A stretch of DNA of 35,601 bases, from NCBI GenBank assembly GCA_011522915.1, contig WTIA01000104.1, positions 1 to 35,601 of the forward strand, read 5' to 3'. Under the pieces are notes generated by a model. That model worked only from the letters and a program-made list of their open reading frames with translations. It did not search any database and was not told the DNA's origin. The translations under genes were made by a program, and so were the position numbers. This document shows, piece after piece, positions 1 to 8,200 of the stretch (position 1 is its first letter; each line of letters starts with the position of its first letter). Origin of the DNA: Methanobacteriota archaeon. GTDB taxonomy: Archaea > Thermoplasmatota > Poseidoniia > Poseidoniales > Poseidoniaceae.

Positions 1-2
1 GA

Positions 3-182
3 GTTCTTCCTGATGCATTTGTAGTTCCAAATAATATCGAAGCCAAGCAACTTGCTTACAAGGTACATTCAGACCTTGGAGACGGCTTCATCAAAGCAGT
101 TGACGGACGCAGTCGCAGAGTCGTGGGCGCGGACCACGAATGCAGCGATAGTGACGTAATCAAAATCCACGCCAAATCATAG
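3..182 (+). CDS. Obg-like GTPase, C-terminal TGS domain (5' end outside window)
   Basis: Frame 3 is open from the left edge to a TAG at 180-182 and encodes the last 59 residues of a protein. The text (VLPDAFVVPNN near the start, then VHSDLGDGFIKAVD, VVGADHE and DVIKIHAKS at the end) matches the C-terminal TGS domain of archaeal Obg/YchF-like GTP-binding proteins, where a conserved HxDxGDGFxxAxD stretch leads to a final DGDVxKI strand. The GTPase domain lies outside the window, so nucleotide-binding motifs cannot be checked. Family role: ribosome- or translation-linked GTPase/ATPase in the cytoplasm; the TGS domain is thought to bind RNA or ligands. The stop codon lies inside the left arm of a long inverted repeat (175-263). 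The family call is good; the exact subfamily (YchF-type or DRG-type) is uncertain. Confidence 0.72.
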   Translation, partial: VLPDAFVVPNNIEAKQLAYKVHSDLGDGFIKAVDGRSRRVVGADHECSDSDVIKIHAKS

Positions 183-263
183 GGTAGGCTATGACAAAGC
201 CCACTGCGAGTTCATTTATTGGCTCGAAACGAATCAGTGGGTTTGTGCATTGACCCTATGATT
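175..263. repeat. 89-nt structured inverted-repeat element at a convergent gene end
   Basis: AATCATAGGGT at 175-185 is the exact reverse complement of ACCCTATGATT at 253-263, an 11-bp perfect closing stem. Inside it, 197-206 pairs with 235-244 (10 bp, one G-U, core CCCACTG/CAGTGGG), and CGAG 207-210 pairs with CTCG 223-226, leaving a 12-nt terminal loop. The left arm contains the stop codon of the upstream GTPase gene. The element may be a bidirectional 3'-end or terminator structure, or a small structured RNA. It has no T-arm and does not fold as a tRNA by eye. Confidence 0.6.
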
Positions 264-280
264 CGGTATGAGAATGAGCT

Positions 281-445
281 TTAGCCACATTGCCCGCCAT
301 ACATAAATGAACAAAGTAACCATGGGACTCCATACTTCATCAGAATGAAAATTACAACGATGGGAAGAGAGAAGAGCAATATAATCCGAAACAGGATTGA
401 TACCAGGCCGGGTTCAGGTGGAACCGGGGGGAGCTGTTGTATCAT
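281..445 (-). CDS. Small one-helix membrane peptide, 54 aa (putative)
   Basis: A short minus-strand reading frame starts at ATG 445-443 and ends with TAA at 283-281. The peptide starts MIQQLPPVPPEPGL, runs into a hydrophobic helix at about residues 16-42 (SILFRIILLFSLPIVVIFIL), and ends in a cysteine-containing tail (WLLCSFMYGGQCG). A GGGAG sequence lies 8 nt before the ATG, a reasonable Shine-Dalgarno site. It follows the Asp-box protein gene in the same direction, after about 120 nt, and could be the last gene of that run. Proline-rich start, single transmembrane helix and short charged linker are what a real small membrane protein shows. I recognise no family. Without it, 183-566 would hold no gene. 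Confidence 0.42.
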   Translation of the reverse strand: MIQQLPPVPPEPGLVSILFRIILLFSLPIVVIFILMKYGVPWLLCSFMYGGQCG

Positions 446-566
446 GCTTTTAACTCCCTCATTTTGGTTTATGTTAATTTCTCCTACAAACCAAGAACCA
501 ATGAATCAGAGGGAGCTCTTCTGCTTATACGCCCTATCATAGGCTGTCCTACGATTAAACAGCGGC

Positions 567-2225
567 TTAGTCGTAGTCTTCTCTGGATGCTTCGAGTTCA
601 ATCATTGGAATATATTCGAATGAGATCTCTTCTCCACCAGATGGTTTGACTGAAGTTAAGATTCCCTTGTCCACGTATAGACTTGGGCCGGTATCAAGCA
701 TGAACATCATGCCTAGTTTATCTCTAGAGTTAGCCGGAGTACGATTACTTGGATCGGTTGCACAAATTCCTGTGCAACCATCTGCAATTGCGATGAAAAC
801 TCTACCCTCTCTGTCAATGTGTAGGTCATTGAAGTCGAGCAGGTTTCTGTTTGAACCACCTTGGTCACTTCTGCAGTCTCCACTGTTTAGGCAAATAGCT
901 CCAACCTGCACTGGGTCCGTAGTCAACCTCCTAGTGTGGAATACAGGCTCTTCATCCAGGGCATTCAAACTGAATGTGACGTAAAGGTGGTAATGAACTT
1001 CGTTAGGTGCATAGTGTCCATTGCCATCCCACGGATTTCCATCGAGGTCAGGTTCTCCGAGCAGTGAAGCATTTTCGCTTCCCAGATAAGTGACAGCAAA
1101 CCTTCCAGGGTCGCCAGCATCAGTTTGTGGGAAAGCGGTTGAGATGACTCCCGCAGGGCTTACTCTGAGGCTTTCCTGTTCCCAACTCTCTCCAGAATCT
1201 GTGCTCCTTGCGAGATAAATGCCTTCATCGGCACCAGTCCACAGGTGATATACATTGGAATCCGTATCGGTTGATACTTCGGAATTTTTCCTTGGATTTG
1301 GCGTACCAGCATCCTCTCCCATAGTTCTCTCAAACCAAGTAAATCCGTTATCCTTGGAAACTATTACAGTAGGAGTTGCAACTCTAGGAGTTACGTACAC
1401 AGTACCGTCTGGGGCGGTTTGGATTGCACCGTGCAGTCCGCCGTTGGTTGTTGCTAATCCGACAATTAGGCCGCCAGTGTCGAATGTTGCTCCACCATCG
1501 AAACTCGTGAAACAGAAAATGCCAGCGAGTTTGTTGTAGCAATAGTAAACAGCAGTTTCATAAATTACGCTACCAGTTATTTGACCTACTGCGCCGTAAC
1601 CTGCGCTTGTCCAAGGCCCGGTAGCGAGTTTGATGTGGTCGTTTAGAGGAGTGGTTCCTGAATCGTGAGGATTTCCTAACCAAGTCTCTCCATCATCATC
1701 ACTCCAACAAATCCAAGATGTCTCTAATCCTATCATCTGCACACCAAACACTCTGTCTGTTATCGGGTCAACCCATCCGTATGGGTCACTTGTCGTGGGA
1801 GAACACGCGACAGGGTCTTGTTTTGCTTCCCATGTCCCGCCATAATCACAAGATCTCATCACCTTCTCAAAGGCGATGAAGAAGACACAGCCAGTAGAGG
1901 TTATTCCAATGCTTGGCTCAGCAGCGTCTTCTCCAACGCTACTGGAAAAGAATGTCATATCGATTGGATCTACATCGATTGAAGCACCACTCGAATCTGT
2001 TACAAAAACAGCGGGGTCGTCCAAAGGTTCTACCTCACCAACTTGTGAAGATTTGTTATCATCTCCTGACAAAATCGAATATAGAATCGTTGAGGAAAGA
2101 AGGAGGAAAACAAGCATCAAGCTCAATGCTTGAATCCTCGTTAATGGCCCCACCATCGGCGTATTTTCCCCTTCGATTAGTGGTGCATCATCAACCAATT
2201 CAGCATCATGAATTTCATCAGACAC
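567..2225 (-). CDS. Membrane-anchored Asp-box (BNR/sialidase-fold) surface protein
   Basis: About 552 residues. A charged acidic N-terminal tail precedes one transmembrane helix (ALSLMLVFLLLSSTILYSIL, near residues 33-52), followed by a large outer domain. That domain carries five Asp boxes of the SxDxGxTW type: SCDYGGTW, SDDDGETW, SFDGGATF, SKDNGFTW and STDSGESW. This is the hallmark of a sialidase-like six-bladed propeller. Catalytic sialidase residues (arginine triad, Tyr/Glu pair) are not evident, so enzyme activity is not claimed. The outer domain is cysteine-containing (CICATD, CFTSF), suggesting disulfides. The frame opens with GTG at 2234, but GGTGAT lies 5 nt before the GTG at 2225, so I chose 2225. 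It follows the zinc-ribbon gene by about 20 nt. Likely role: surface binding or processing of glycans or polymers (inference). Confidence 0.72.
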   Translation of the reverse strand: MSDEIHDAELVDDAPLIEGENTPMVGPLTRIQALSLMLVFLLLSSTILYSILSGDDNKSSQVGEVEPLDDPAVFVTDSSGASIDVDPIDMTFFSSSVGEDAAEPSIGITSTGCVFFIAFEKVMRSCDYGGTWEAKQDPVACSPTTSDPYGWVDPITDRVFGVQMIGLETSWICWSDDDGETWLGNPHDSGTTPLNDHIKLATGPWTSAGYGAVGQITGSVIYETAVYYCYNKLAGIFCFTSFDGGATFDTGGLIVGLATTNGGLHGAIQTAPDGTVYVTPRVATPTVIVSKDNGFTWFERTMGEDAGTPNPRKNSEVSTDTDSNVYHLWTGADEGIYLARSTDSGESWEQESLRVSPAGVISTAFPQTDAGDPGRFAVTYLGSENASLLGEPDLDGNPWDGNGHYAPNEVHYHLYVTFSLNALDEEPVFHTRRLTTDPVQVGAICLNSGDCRSDQGGSNRNLLDFNDLHIDREGRVFIAIADGCTGICATDPSNRTPANSRDKLGMMFMLDTGPSLYVDKGILTSVKPSGGEEISFEYIPMIELEASREDYD

Positions 2226-2245
2226 TCGAATCACCCTTTGTTGAC

Positions 2246-2632
2246 TCAGTGCCCTTTTGGCCTCTCATATTCAGGAGTGAGTCTAGACATCACGGCCATG
2301 TGCTTTGATGAAAAGAAGAGCATGTAGACTGGGACAATAAGGGTGAAAACACCTAGAAGAATTAGAGTGTATAATCCCCATGGTTCAACCTCATTGAGGA
2401 AGACAATCCATGCAATCCATAGGACAGACAGCCACATGAGGGGCGACCAGCGGCGTGCTAAAGCGGAGAATCTTGCATTGGCTGTTGAGTTTGAGTAGAA
2501 TGCTGCAACCTCTTCCTCGCTAACCAATCCTTTGTCAACACCACAGCGAACACAAACTTGGGCTCTTGGCCCATTTCCGTGAATAAACTGTTCCCGAGGG
2601 TAGACACTGTAGCAGTGACGACAGGTCGGCAT
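2246..2632 (-). CDS. Small zinc-ribbon protein with two transmembrane helices
   Basis: 128 residues. The N-terminus has two CxxC knuckles (CRHC at 4-7 and CVRC at 27-30), a classic zinc ribbon. After a short linker come two hydrophobic helices at about residues 65-81 (LMWLSVLWIAWIVFL) and 87-107 (LYTLILLGVFTLIVPVYMLFF), then a short basic tail ending RPKGH. The zinc ribbon would sit on the cytoplasmic side. It lies 26 nt after pabBA and about 20 nt before the Asp-box gene, all on the minus strand, so it is probably co-transcribed. The function is unknown; zinc-ribbon two-helix proteins of this size are common and mostly uncharacterised in archaea. No clear Shine-Dalgarno sequence is seen before the ATG. 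Confidence 0.65.
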   Translation of the reverse strand: MPTCRHCYSVYPREQFIHGNGPRAQVCVRCGVDKGLVSEEEVAAFYSNSTANARFSALARRWSPLMWLSVLWIAWIVFLNEVEPWGLYTLILLGVFTLIVPVYMLFFSSKHMAVMSRLTPEYERPKGH

Positions 2633-2658
2633 GAAACAATCCAGCCATAATCACCACT

Positions 2659-4611
2659 TCAAGAATGCGCTATACGATGCAAAAATTCCGCTAGCACTTC
2701 CATACCACCCTCTGACCCGATAGACTCTGGGTGGAACTGTACTCCATACGTATTCCCATCTCTAATTTCCATAGGTAGAGTTCCAGTTTCATCCACACCA
2801 GTTACCAAAATATCGCCACTGCCTGAAAGAATAAGTGAATTGTATCTAGTCATTGAGTATTTACCTTCTCTCAGCAGTCCATTTCCATCGGAGATTACTG
2901 TTGATGGTACCCCATGCACCGGTCCGAGAGGACTCTCAATCAGTTTCATTCCGCGAGTAATTCCAATTGCTTGATGCCCTAAGCAGATTCCAAGAACGGG
3001 GATTTTTGACTTTGCAGCATGCATTGATAGCGGTGAAATTTCAGGTCTCCCAGGTCCTGGACCGATTACTATGGCATCATGGTCGAAATCGATAATTTCC
3101 CCTCTGCCATCGATGATATCGACTTCACATCCAAACATCTGAAACGCGTGTATGATGTTGTATGAGAAGGAATCTAAATTATCAATGAAAGCGATCCTAA
3201 GATTGAACCTTTCTTTGATATTGTACTCTTTCTGTTCCAAGTAGAGTGGATAAATACCCAATTCGCCTTTCGTCATTGGCTTTATTTCTGGACTGAGCCA
3301 ACCGCAGGCCCTACGCAGTGCAGCAGCTTTCCAGACCGCTTCAGCCACTTCTGATTCGGGATTGCTTTCTATTGTAATCCCTCCACCAGCAGAAATTCTT
3401 CCATGCCACCCATCTGTGGTGTAATTTGCTTCAAGCGTCCTAATCATGATATTCCACGTTGAATCACCTGAGTGAACATCAATCCATCCCATAGATCCGG
3501 TCCAAAATGACCTCGACCTTCCTTCTAATTCGTCTATTGCAGCGCATACAACAGTCTTGGGACAACCGGTGATACTACCGCCAGGAAATAAAGCCTGTAT
3601 GGCATCTATTCCATCCTTTCCATCTTCAAGAATACCACTTACCTGAGAGACCAGGTGTTGGACATTTGAATAGGCTTCAACATCAAATCGAGATTGGTGT
3701 ACAGTGCCTGGTTTGGAAACGATTCCCAAATCGTTTCTTTCCAGATCCACTAGCATCCTATGCTCTGCTCTTTCTTTTTGGTCATGAACCAAATCTCTTC
3801 GAAGAAGTGTCTCTTGGTCTTGGTCTGCACCTCTTGGCCTCGTTCCCTTGATTGGAGCAGTCATGACCGAACCATCCTTTGTTTCTAGTAGGATTTCGGG
3901 GGATGATGATGCTAATGCAAGACCTAGGTCTGCTGCCTCAATATATCCACTAAACGGAGCGGGATTATTGATTGATAATCTGTGGAAAATCTTGGCTGGG
4001 TCCTCACTAAGTGGTCCTTCCCAAGTTCTTCCAAAGTTGAGTTGGTACAGTTCCCCAGAAACGATTGAATCTTTGATTCGTTGTACAATTTCAGCATGCT
4101 CTTGGTCGGTGTGCGATGATTGTTCTCCTTTAGTTCGAGATGGTTTGGGTAAATCAGGAAATACCACTTCTCTCTCAATCCACTCATCCACAAGCCACAA
4201 TACTGCGAGAACTTCTCCTTCCTTTGGAGGATATTGAAGAGCTATTGGCTGGGTCCATTGTACAAGGTCATAAGATAGTGCACCGGCCCAAACAGAACCA
4301 ATTGGTGTGTGTGGCTTTAGAGCCCTCAGGATTCCATCGATTGAAACCGAGTGCAGTAATTTGGTAACTTTCCATCCACTCTTATCCAATTCTTGCAGAC
4401 TACCGTGCATTGGAATTTGCTTGTCGCTAATTTGGGTTTCTCCGTTTAGAGGAGAATGTTTAGACTGTGCTGGAATGTTTGGTTGAGTAATTACCAACCT
4501 CTTTGTCATCCCTTTCGCAAACATGCTCTTCCTAGCAAGATGAGATTTTGGGCCTCCAGAGAGAAGTAAAATCCGGTCTTCACCTATTGAAGATATTAAT
4601 TCATCAATCAT
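2659..4611 (-). CDS. pabBA: Aminodeoxychorismate synthase, fused PabB-PabA
   Basis: 650 residues joining two activities. The first 430 or so form a chorismate-binding domain with PIKGTRPR (Lys about 255), the GSITGCPK region and an AGGGITIESNPESE segment. The second part, from about residue 470 (RIAFIDNLDSFSYN), is a class I glutamine amidotransferase with GICLGHQ (Cys543), FHPES (His627, Glu629) and an IGPGPGRP oxyanion stretch. Lys in PIKGT is typical of PabB; anthranilate synthase usually has PIAGT. The enzyme therefore most likely makes 4-amino-4-deoxychorismate from chorismate and glutamine. ATG at 4611 overlaps the pabC stop as ATGA, with a GAGGA site 6 nt upstream; a longer start at 4641 would overlap pabC by 34 nt and lacks this logic. 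The N-terminal 150 residues are divergent. Anthranilate synthase is the alternative, but less likely. Confidence 0.88.
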   Translation of the reverse strand: MIDELISSIGEDRILLLSGGPKSHLARKSMFAKGMTKRLVITQPNIPAQSKHSPLNGETQISDKQIPMHGSLQELDKSGWKVTKLLHSVSIDGILRALKPHTPIGSVWAGALSYDLVQWTQPIALQYPPKEGEVLAVLWLVDEWIEREVVFPDLPKPSRTKGEQSSHTDQEHAEIVQRIKDSIVSGELYQLNFGRTWEGPLSEDPAKIFHRLSINNPAPFSGYIEAADLGLALASSSPEILLETKDGSVMTAPIKGTRPRGADQDQETLLRRDLVHDQKERAEHRMLVDLERNDLGIVSKPGTVHQSRFDVEAYSNVQHLVSQVSGILEDGKDGIDAIQALFPGGSITGCPKTVVCAAIDELEGRSRSFWTGSMGWIDVHSGDSTWNIMIRTLEANYTTDGWHGRISAGGGITIESNPESEVAEAVWKAAALRRACGWLSPEIKPMTKGELGIYPLYLEQKEYNIKERFNLRIAFIDNLDSFSYNIIHAFQMFGCEVDIIDGRGEIIDFDHDAIVIGPGPGRPEISPLSMHAAKSKIPVLGICLGHQAIGITRGMKLIESPLGPVHGVPSTVISDGNGLLREGKYSMTRYNSLILSGSGDILVTGVDETGTLPMEIRDGNTYGVQFHPESIGSEGGMEVLAEFLHRIAHS

Positions 4612-5294
4612 CTCCAATCCTCTCCTAAAGCAGCAATGCATACCTTTTGCAGATTAGAAGTGCCGTCCCCGATATCCACGTCATCAAGAACCGTAAGTCT
4701 AGCAGCTCCCATTCCGCTTCCAAGCAAAACGACTTCCTTCGCTCTCGCTACTAGCCTTTCATTCAGTCTGCCTTCACTGATGATGAATCCCGCTTTTTCG
4801 ATATGAGGTTTGCAAACATCAAATGTCACCGAGTCTACACCTCCAAATTCAGGACCGCTGATCCAAACTACTCCATCCTCATCCAACACGATTGGCATCA
4901 CCCTATCGCCGTCAATAATGCAATGTTCGTGAACTAGAATAGCAACATCAGCACCTTTGTTGAAAGCATCCTCAGTTATCTTTCGGTATGCATCCCAATC
5001 ACCATGCTTAGTTCCAGAAACTTTCCTAGTCCATCTTGGCGCAGGTGCTGTTACACCTTCTGCATCCATGTGTATTGGTTGGTAGAACGGCTTTGAAGTA
5101 AATGTGGCTCCGTTTTCATCAACTTGCAATCTTACTAGGCCATCTAAATTACCTGGAATTTCGAATTCTGGAAGATTTATTCCAAGGCGCTCAGCGTGCC
5201 TAGAGAGCCTTTGTAAGTGCAATTCTAGATGGAATAGATGTCCATCTCTCGCCCTCACAGTAGTGAAAACTGCGCTCTTCGGACCGCTCATCAT
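4608..5294 (-). CDS. pabC: Class IV aminotransferase fold, aminodeoxychorismate lyase
   Basis: About 228 residues, near the usual length for a small PabC. Near the N-terminus, SAVFTTVRARDGHLFHLELH followed by LQRL is the family's FxTxR...G..F.L..H..RL motif. GTKHGDWDAYRK carries the candidate pyridoxal-phosphate lysine (residue 96 from this start), followed by the expected NKGADVAILVHE strand. The usual catalytic Glu after that strand is not obvious (HEHCIIDGDR), so substrate specificity rests on context: the next gene is PabBA, with a 4-nt ATGA overlap. Role: releases pyruvate from aminodeoxychorismate to give 4-aminobenzoate, a precursor of folate or a related C1 carrier. The start is uncertain: ATG at 5312 overlaps the giant gene's end by 14 nt, while the ATGATG pair at 5294-5289, just after a GTGAT, fits the family N-terminus better. 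Confidence 0.78.
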   Translation of the reverse strand: MMSGPKSAVFTTVRARDGHLFHLELHLQRLSRHAERLGINLPEFEIPGNLDGLVRLQVDENGATFTSKPFYQPIHMDAEGVTAPAPRWTRKVSGTKHGDWDAYRKITEDAFNKGADVAILVHEHCIIDGDRVMPIVLDEDGVVWISGPEFGGVDSVTFDVCKPHIEKAGFIISEGRLNERLVARAKEVVLLGSGMGAARLTVLDDVDIGDGTSNLQKVCIAALGEDWR

Positions 5295-5298
5295 GCAA

Positions 5299-8200
5299 TC
5301 ACAACAGGTCATCTAAGAAGGAAGTGTCTATTTCTTCTTGCGGTCTTTGTTGCTGCAAAGGCTGTGTAGGGGTGTAGGTTTGTCCCCAGTTTTGATTTTG
5401 CGGCGGAGGGGTTTGGTTTGGTTGTTGTATTCTTTGTGCGGCAGCATAAATTTCGTTTTGTTGCGCTGGCTGAATTGCTTGTGGAGCCGCAACAGGAGGC
5501 GCTGCTTGTCCTCCAAATGTGCCTACGTCGTCCCAACCTGAACGTGCTTCAATTCCCCACGTTGCTTCTTGTAATTCCCATTGCTTATCTCTAACTGGCT
5601 TTTTTCCTCTTCCTCTCAGTAGTAACATAAGCAGAAGTACGGAAACTAAAACCATGATTGCAATGAATAGGTTATCTGTTGTCAATAACTCTCCTAAATC
5701 TGTAGAAGAGTCCTTCTCTGAATCATCTTTCGAGGAATCACCAGAATCTTCCTGAGGATCTAATCTTTGAGATTCTATCAATTTCCTATTATTTACATCA
5801 TCTTTTGCGGATACTCCAATCCACCATGAGGTCTCATTTGAGAGCTCGGAAAATTCTTGTGGGGTGATTAAAAACGTGTTCGAAGCACTTGTCTCACCTA
5901 CATTGTTAGCATCTGCAACATTTTGGAACTGAGAGTCTGAGATGTATACAACGTATCCTCTAACACTTGGATTTGTTGAATGTTCCCATGAAACTAAGAT
6001 TGAATCGTCTACCCATTGGAGAGAAATTCCTTCAATGTCAGGCAAATATGCGCCCACATCATCAATGCCATCATCAATCGCTATTGCTGTGGATGTCACT
6101 AAATTATCGTAGTGAGCATTTCCAGACCAGTCAACAGGAACTACAGCTACTGTTACTGGTGTATTTGGAACAACTAGCGTATCGAATACCAAAATTTCGA
6201 TGGTTAGAGGAAGAGTTGGTGACCTATCCAAGGTCGCAATTGGGGATTTAACTGTACCCGTATCGCCTACAGAAGTGAAGGTGAATGCAGCAGCATACAC
6301 CTCGTAGAATGCCACATCACTGTCTTCTGATAATTCGAATTCCAGCATAACAGCGGTACCATCGTCACCTGGTCGGTCATACAGATTTAGTTCACTTAAT
6401 CGTTCAGGAGCAGTGGTATCTGCTAGATTGTCTACAGGAGTAGCAGTAGCTGTATTCAGATTGTTAAGGTGCACATTTCCTTTTACATCGTGAACTGTGA
6501 TCGCAACATAAAGAGGGATATCTGGTACAATCTGCTTGGGAGAAGAAGAAGACAGGTCATTACCGCCATACAATGCTGTATTGAGGGTTAATTCGATTGG
6601 ACTTTTCTCAGTATCAATCCATTGTTTGTCCATAACAATACAACCGCATATTCCCGGTTCAGTTCCGCCGGCATTCCACATCTCTGTCAGGTCACCAAGA
6701 GGATACTCTGATGCCCATATTACATAGAAATCAAAATCGTCAACCTCGCTAGGAGACCACGAAATATCGATTGCAGTGCCATCGTCATTCGGATGGTCCC
6801 AAGCAGATAATTCACTGATTCTTTCAGGTTCTGAAGGGCCGTTCAAATTGTTCACAAATGGTGTAACTTCTAGAACGGTTACGTCTCCTGTATCACCATT
6901 TAGCCACTTGTCGAATGCAACAGCACCAATCCAGTATGCTTGGCCATCGATCAATGAATCTTCACCGATGGAATCGATAATTGTCATGTTGGTTTCGCAA
7001 TCGGGTACGATTGCTACTTCCACCATATCATCGACATTGGTTGGGATACTTTGTCCCAAGTCGATATTTGCTGGGTTTTCAGCTGGCATCATGTATACTG
7101 CAACAAAGGCACAATCATCTGCCACCGAGTTTTGCCATCCAATTTGTACACGACCACCATCGTCATTGGGTACGTCTTCTGCCCACACACCCGTTAGTTT
7201 CGGAGGTGGAACGCCGTCATTAATTCCGCCTGTTGGTACTATTGGGCCGATAACGGTTGCATTAACCAAGTCCTCTTGTCCAGATTCATCCACACATGTG
7301 AACGCTAGCCAATGTGGTTTTCCAGCCTCAAGTGTCATCACACTTGCGTTCCCGATTTGTGGAATAAACTCGGTGTGTACTTCTAGTCCGAGGGCGTTCG
7401 AGATGTCAGAGGTCGATGCATAGACATTAGTAGTTGCCAAATCCAAAGCCTCGCACCTAGCCCACTCCGCAAATACTTCACCATCAGCATTGACTACGCC
7501 TCCACCTGAAATGGCAGTTGCCCATTTTGGAGGAATTGGGACTTCATCGCTTGGAGTAGCAGGACCAAATGGTATCGATGGTGTTCCGAATCTGCCATCG
7601 TTGTACTCAACAACAACCACTGCCCAATATTCAACCCCATCTTGCAACGGTTGTCCATTAATTGTTGAAATTTCAGTTTGTAGTCTTGAGTGCAGGCTAA
7701 CCGTTGCATCCGGAGCACGAGGCTGGAGGTCAGCAGCGGTAGGCTGAGTTGCCCACGGACCTTCGTTTAAGTAAACGGCATATCTTGCAAAGTCATCATC
7801 GTGTACCAATGACCAATTTGCCATGAGTGTTTGACCACCATCATCGGGTCTGTCCCACAGTGATAGGCCCTGAACAGGGGTTTCCGTTCTATACCAGTCG
7901 TAAGTCAATTTAACCCACATGCTTCCATTTGATGGCGAGTTTAGACTCAGACTAACAAGTCGTGTACCGTTAAGCAAAACGCCATTGTCTATAGCATACT
8001 GCATGCTTGTAATGAAGGCTGGATCGTTGGATAGATTGACAGTTGAATTCCACTTCAAGTCAACTAACTTAGCCCAGGTTGCAGCACCATCAACGGGAGA
8101 TGAGAAAGTAAGCGGAGCGGTTTGCATCAAAATACCATGAGGCCCCGTAGTACCGTCATTTGAGAGTGTAACAGGATTGGCAGGGTCAACAACTGTTACT

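Noticed and set aside
183-263. Possible tRNA in the structured element after the GTPase gene
   Set aside because: The closing stem is 11 bp rather than 7, there is no T-arm consensus and no anticodon arm of the right size.
646-1539. Plus-strand open frames of 112 and 94 aa opposite the Asp-box gene
   Set aside because: Both are antisense to a gene with five clear Asp boxes, have no Shine-Dalgarno site and show no family features.
567-2225. Calling the Asp-box protein an active sialidase
   Set aside because: Asp boxes show the fold only; the arginine triad and catalytic Tyr/Glu were not identified by eye.
2659-4611. Anthranilate synthase (TrpEG) as the call for the fused gene
   Set aside because: PIKGT rather than PIAGT and the coupled class IV aminotransferase gene favour aminodeoxychorismate synthase; no other trp gene is present.
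6776-7423. 215-aa plus-strand open frame inside the giant gene
   Set aside because: It is a low-complexity Ser/Thr/Pro shadow of the Fn3-like coding region, without a start signal or recognisable domain.
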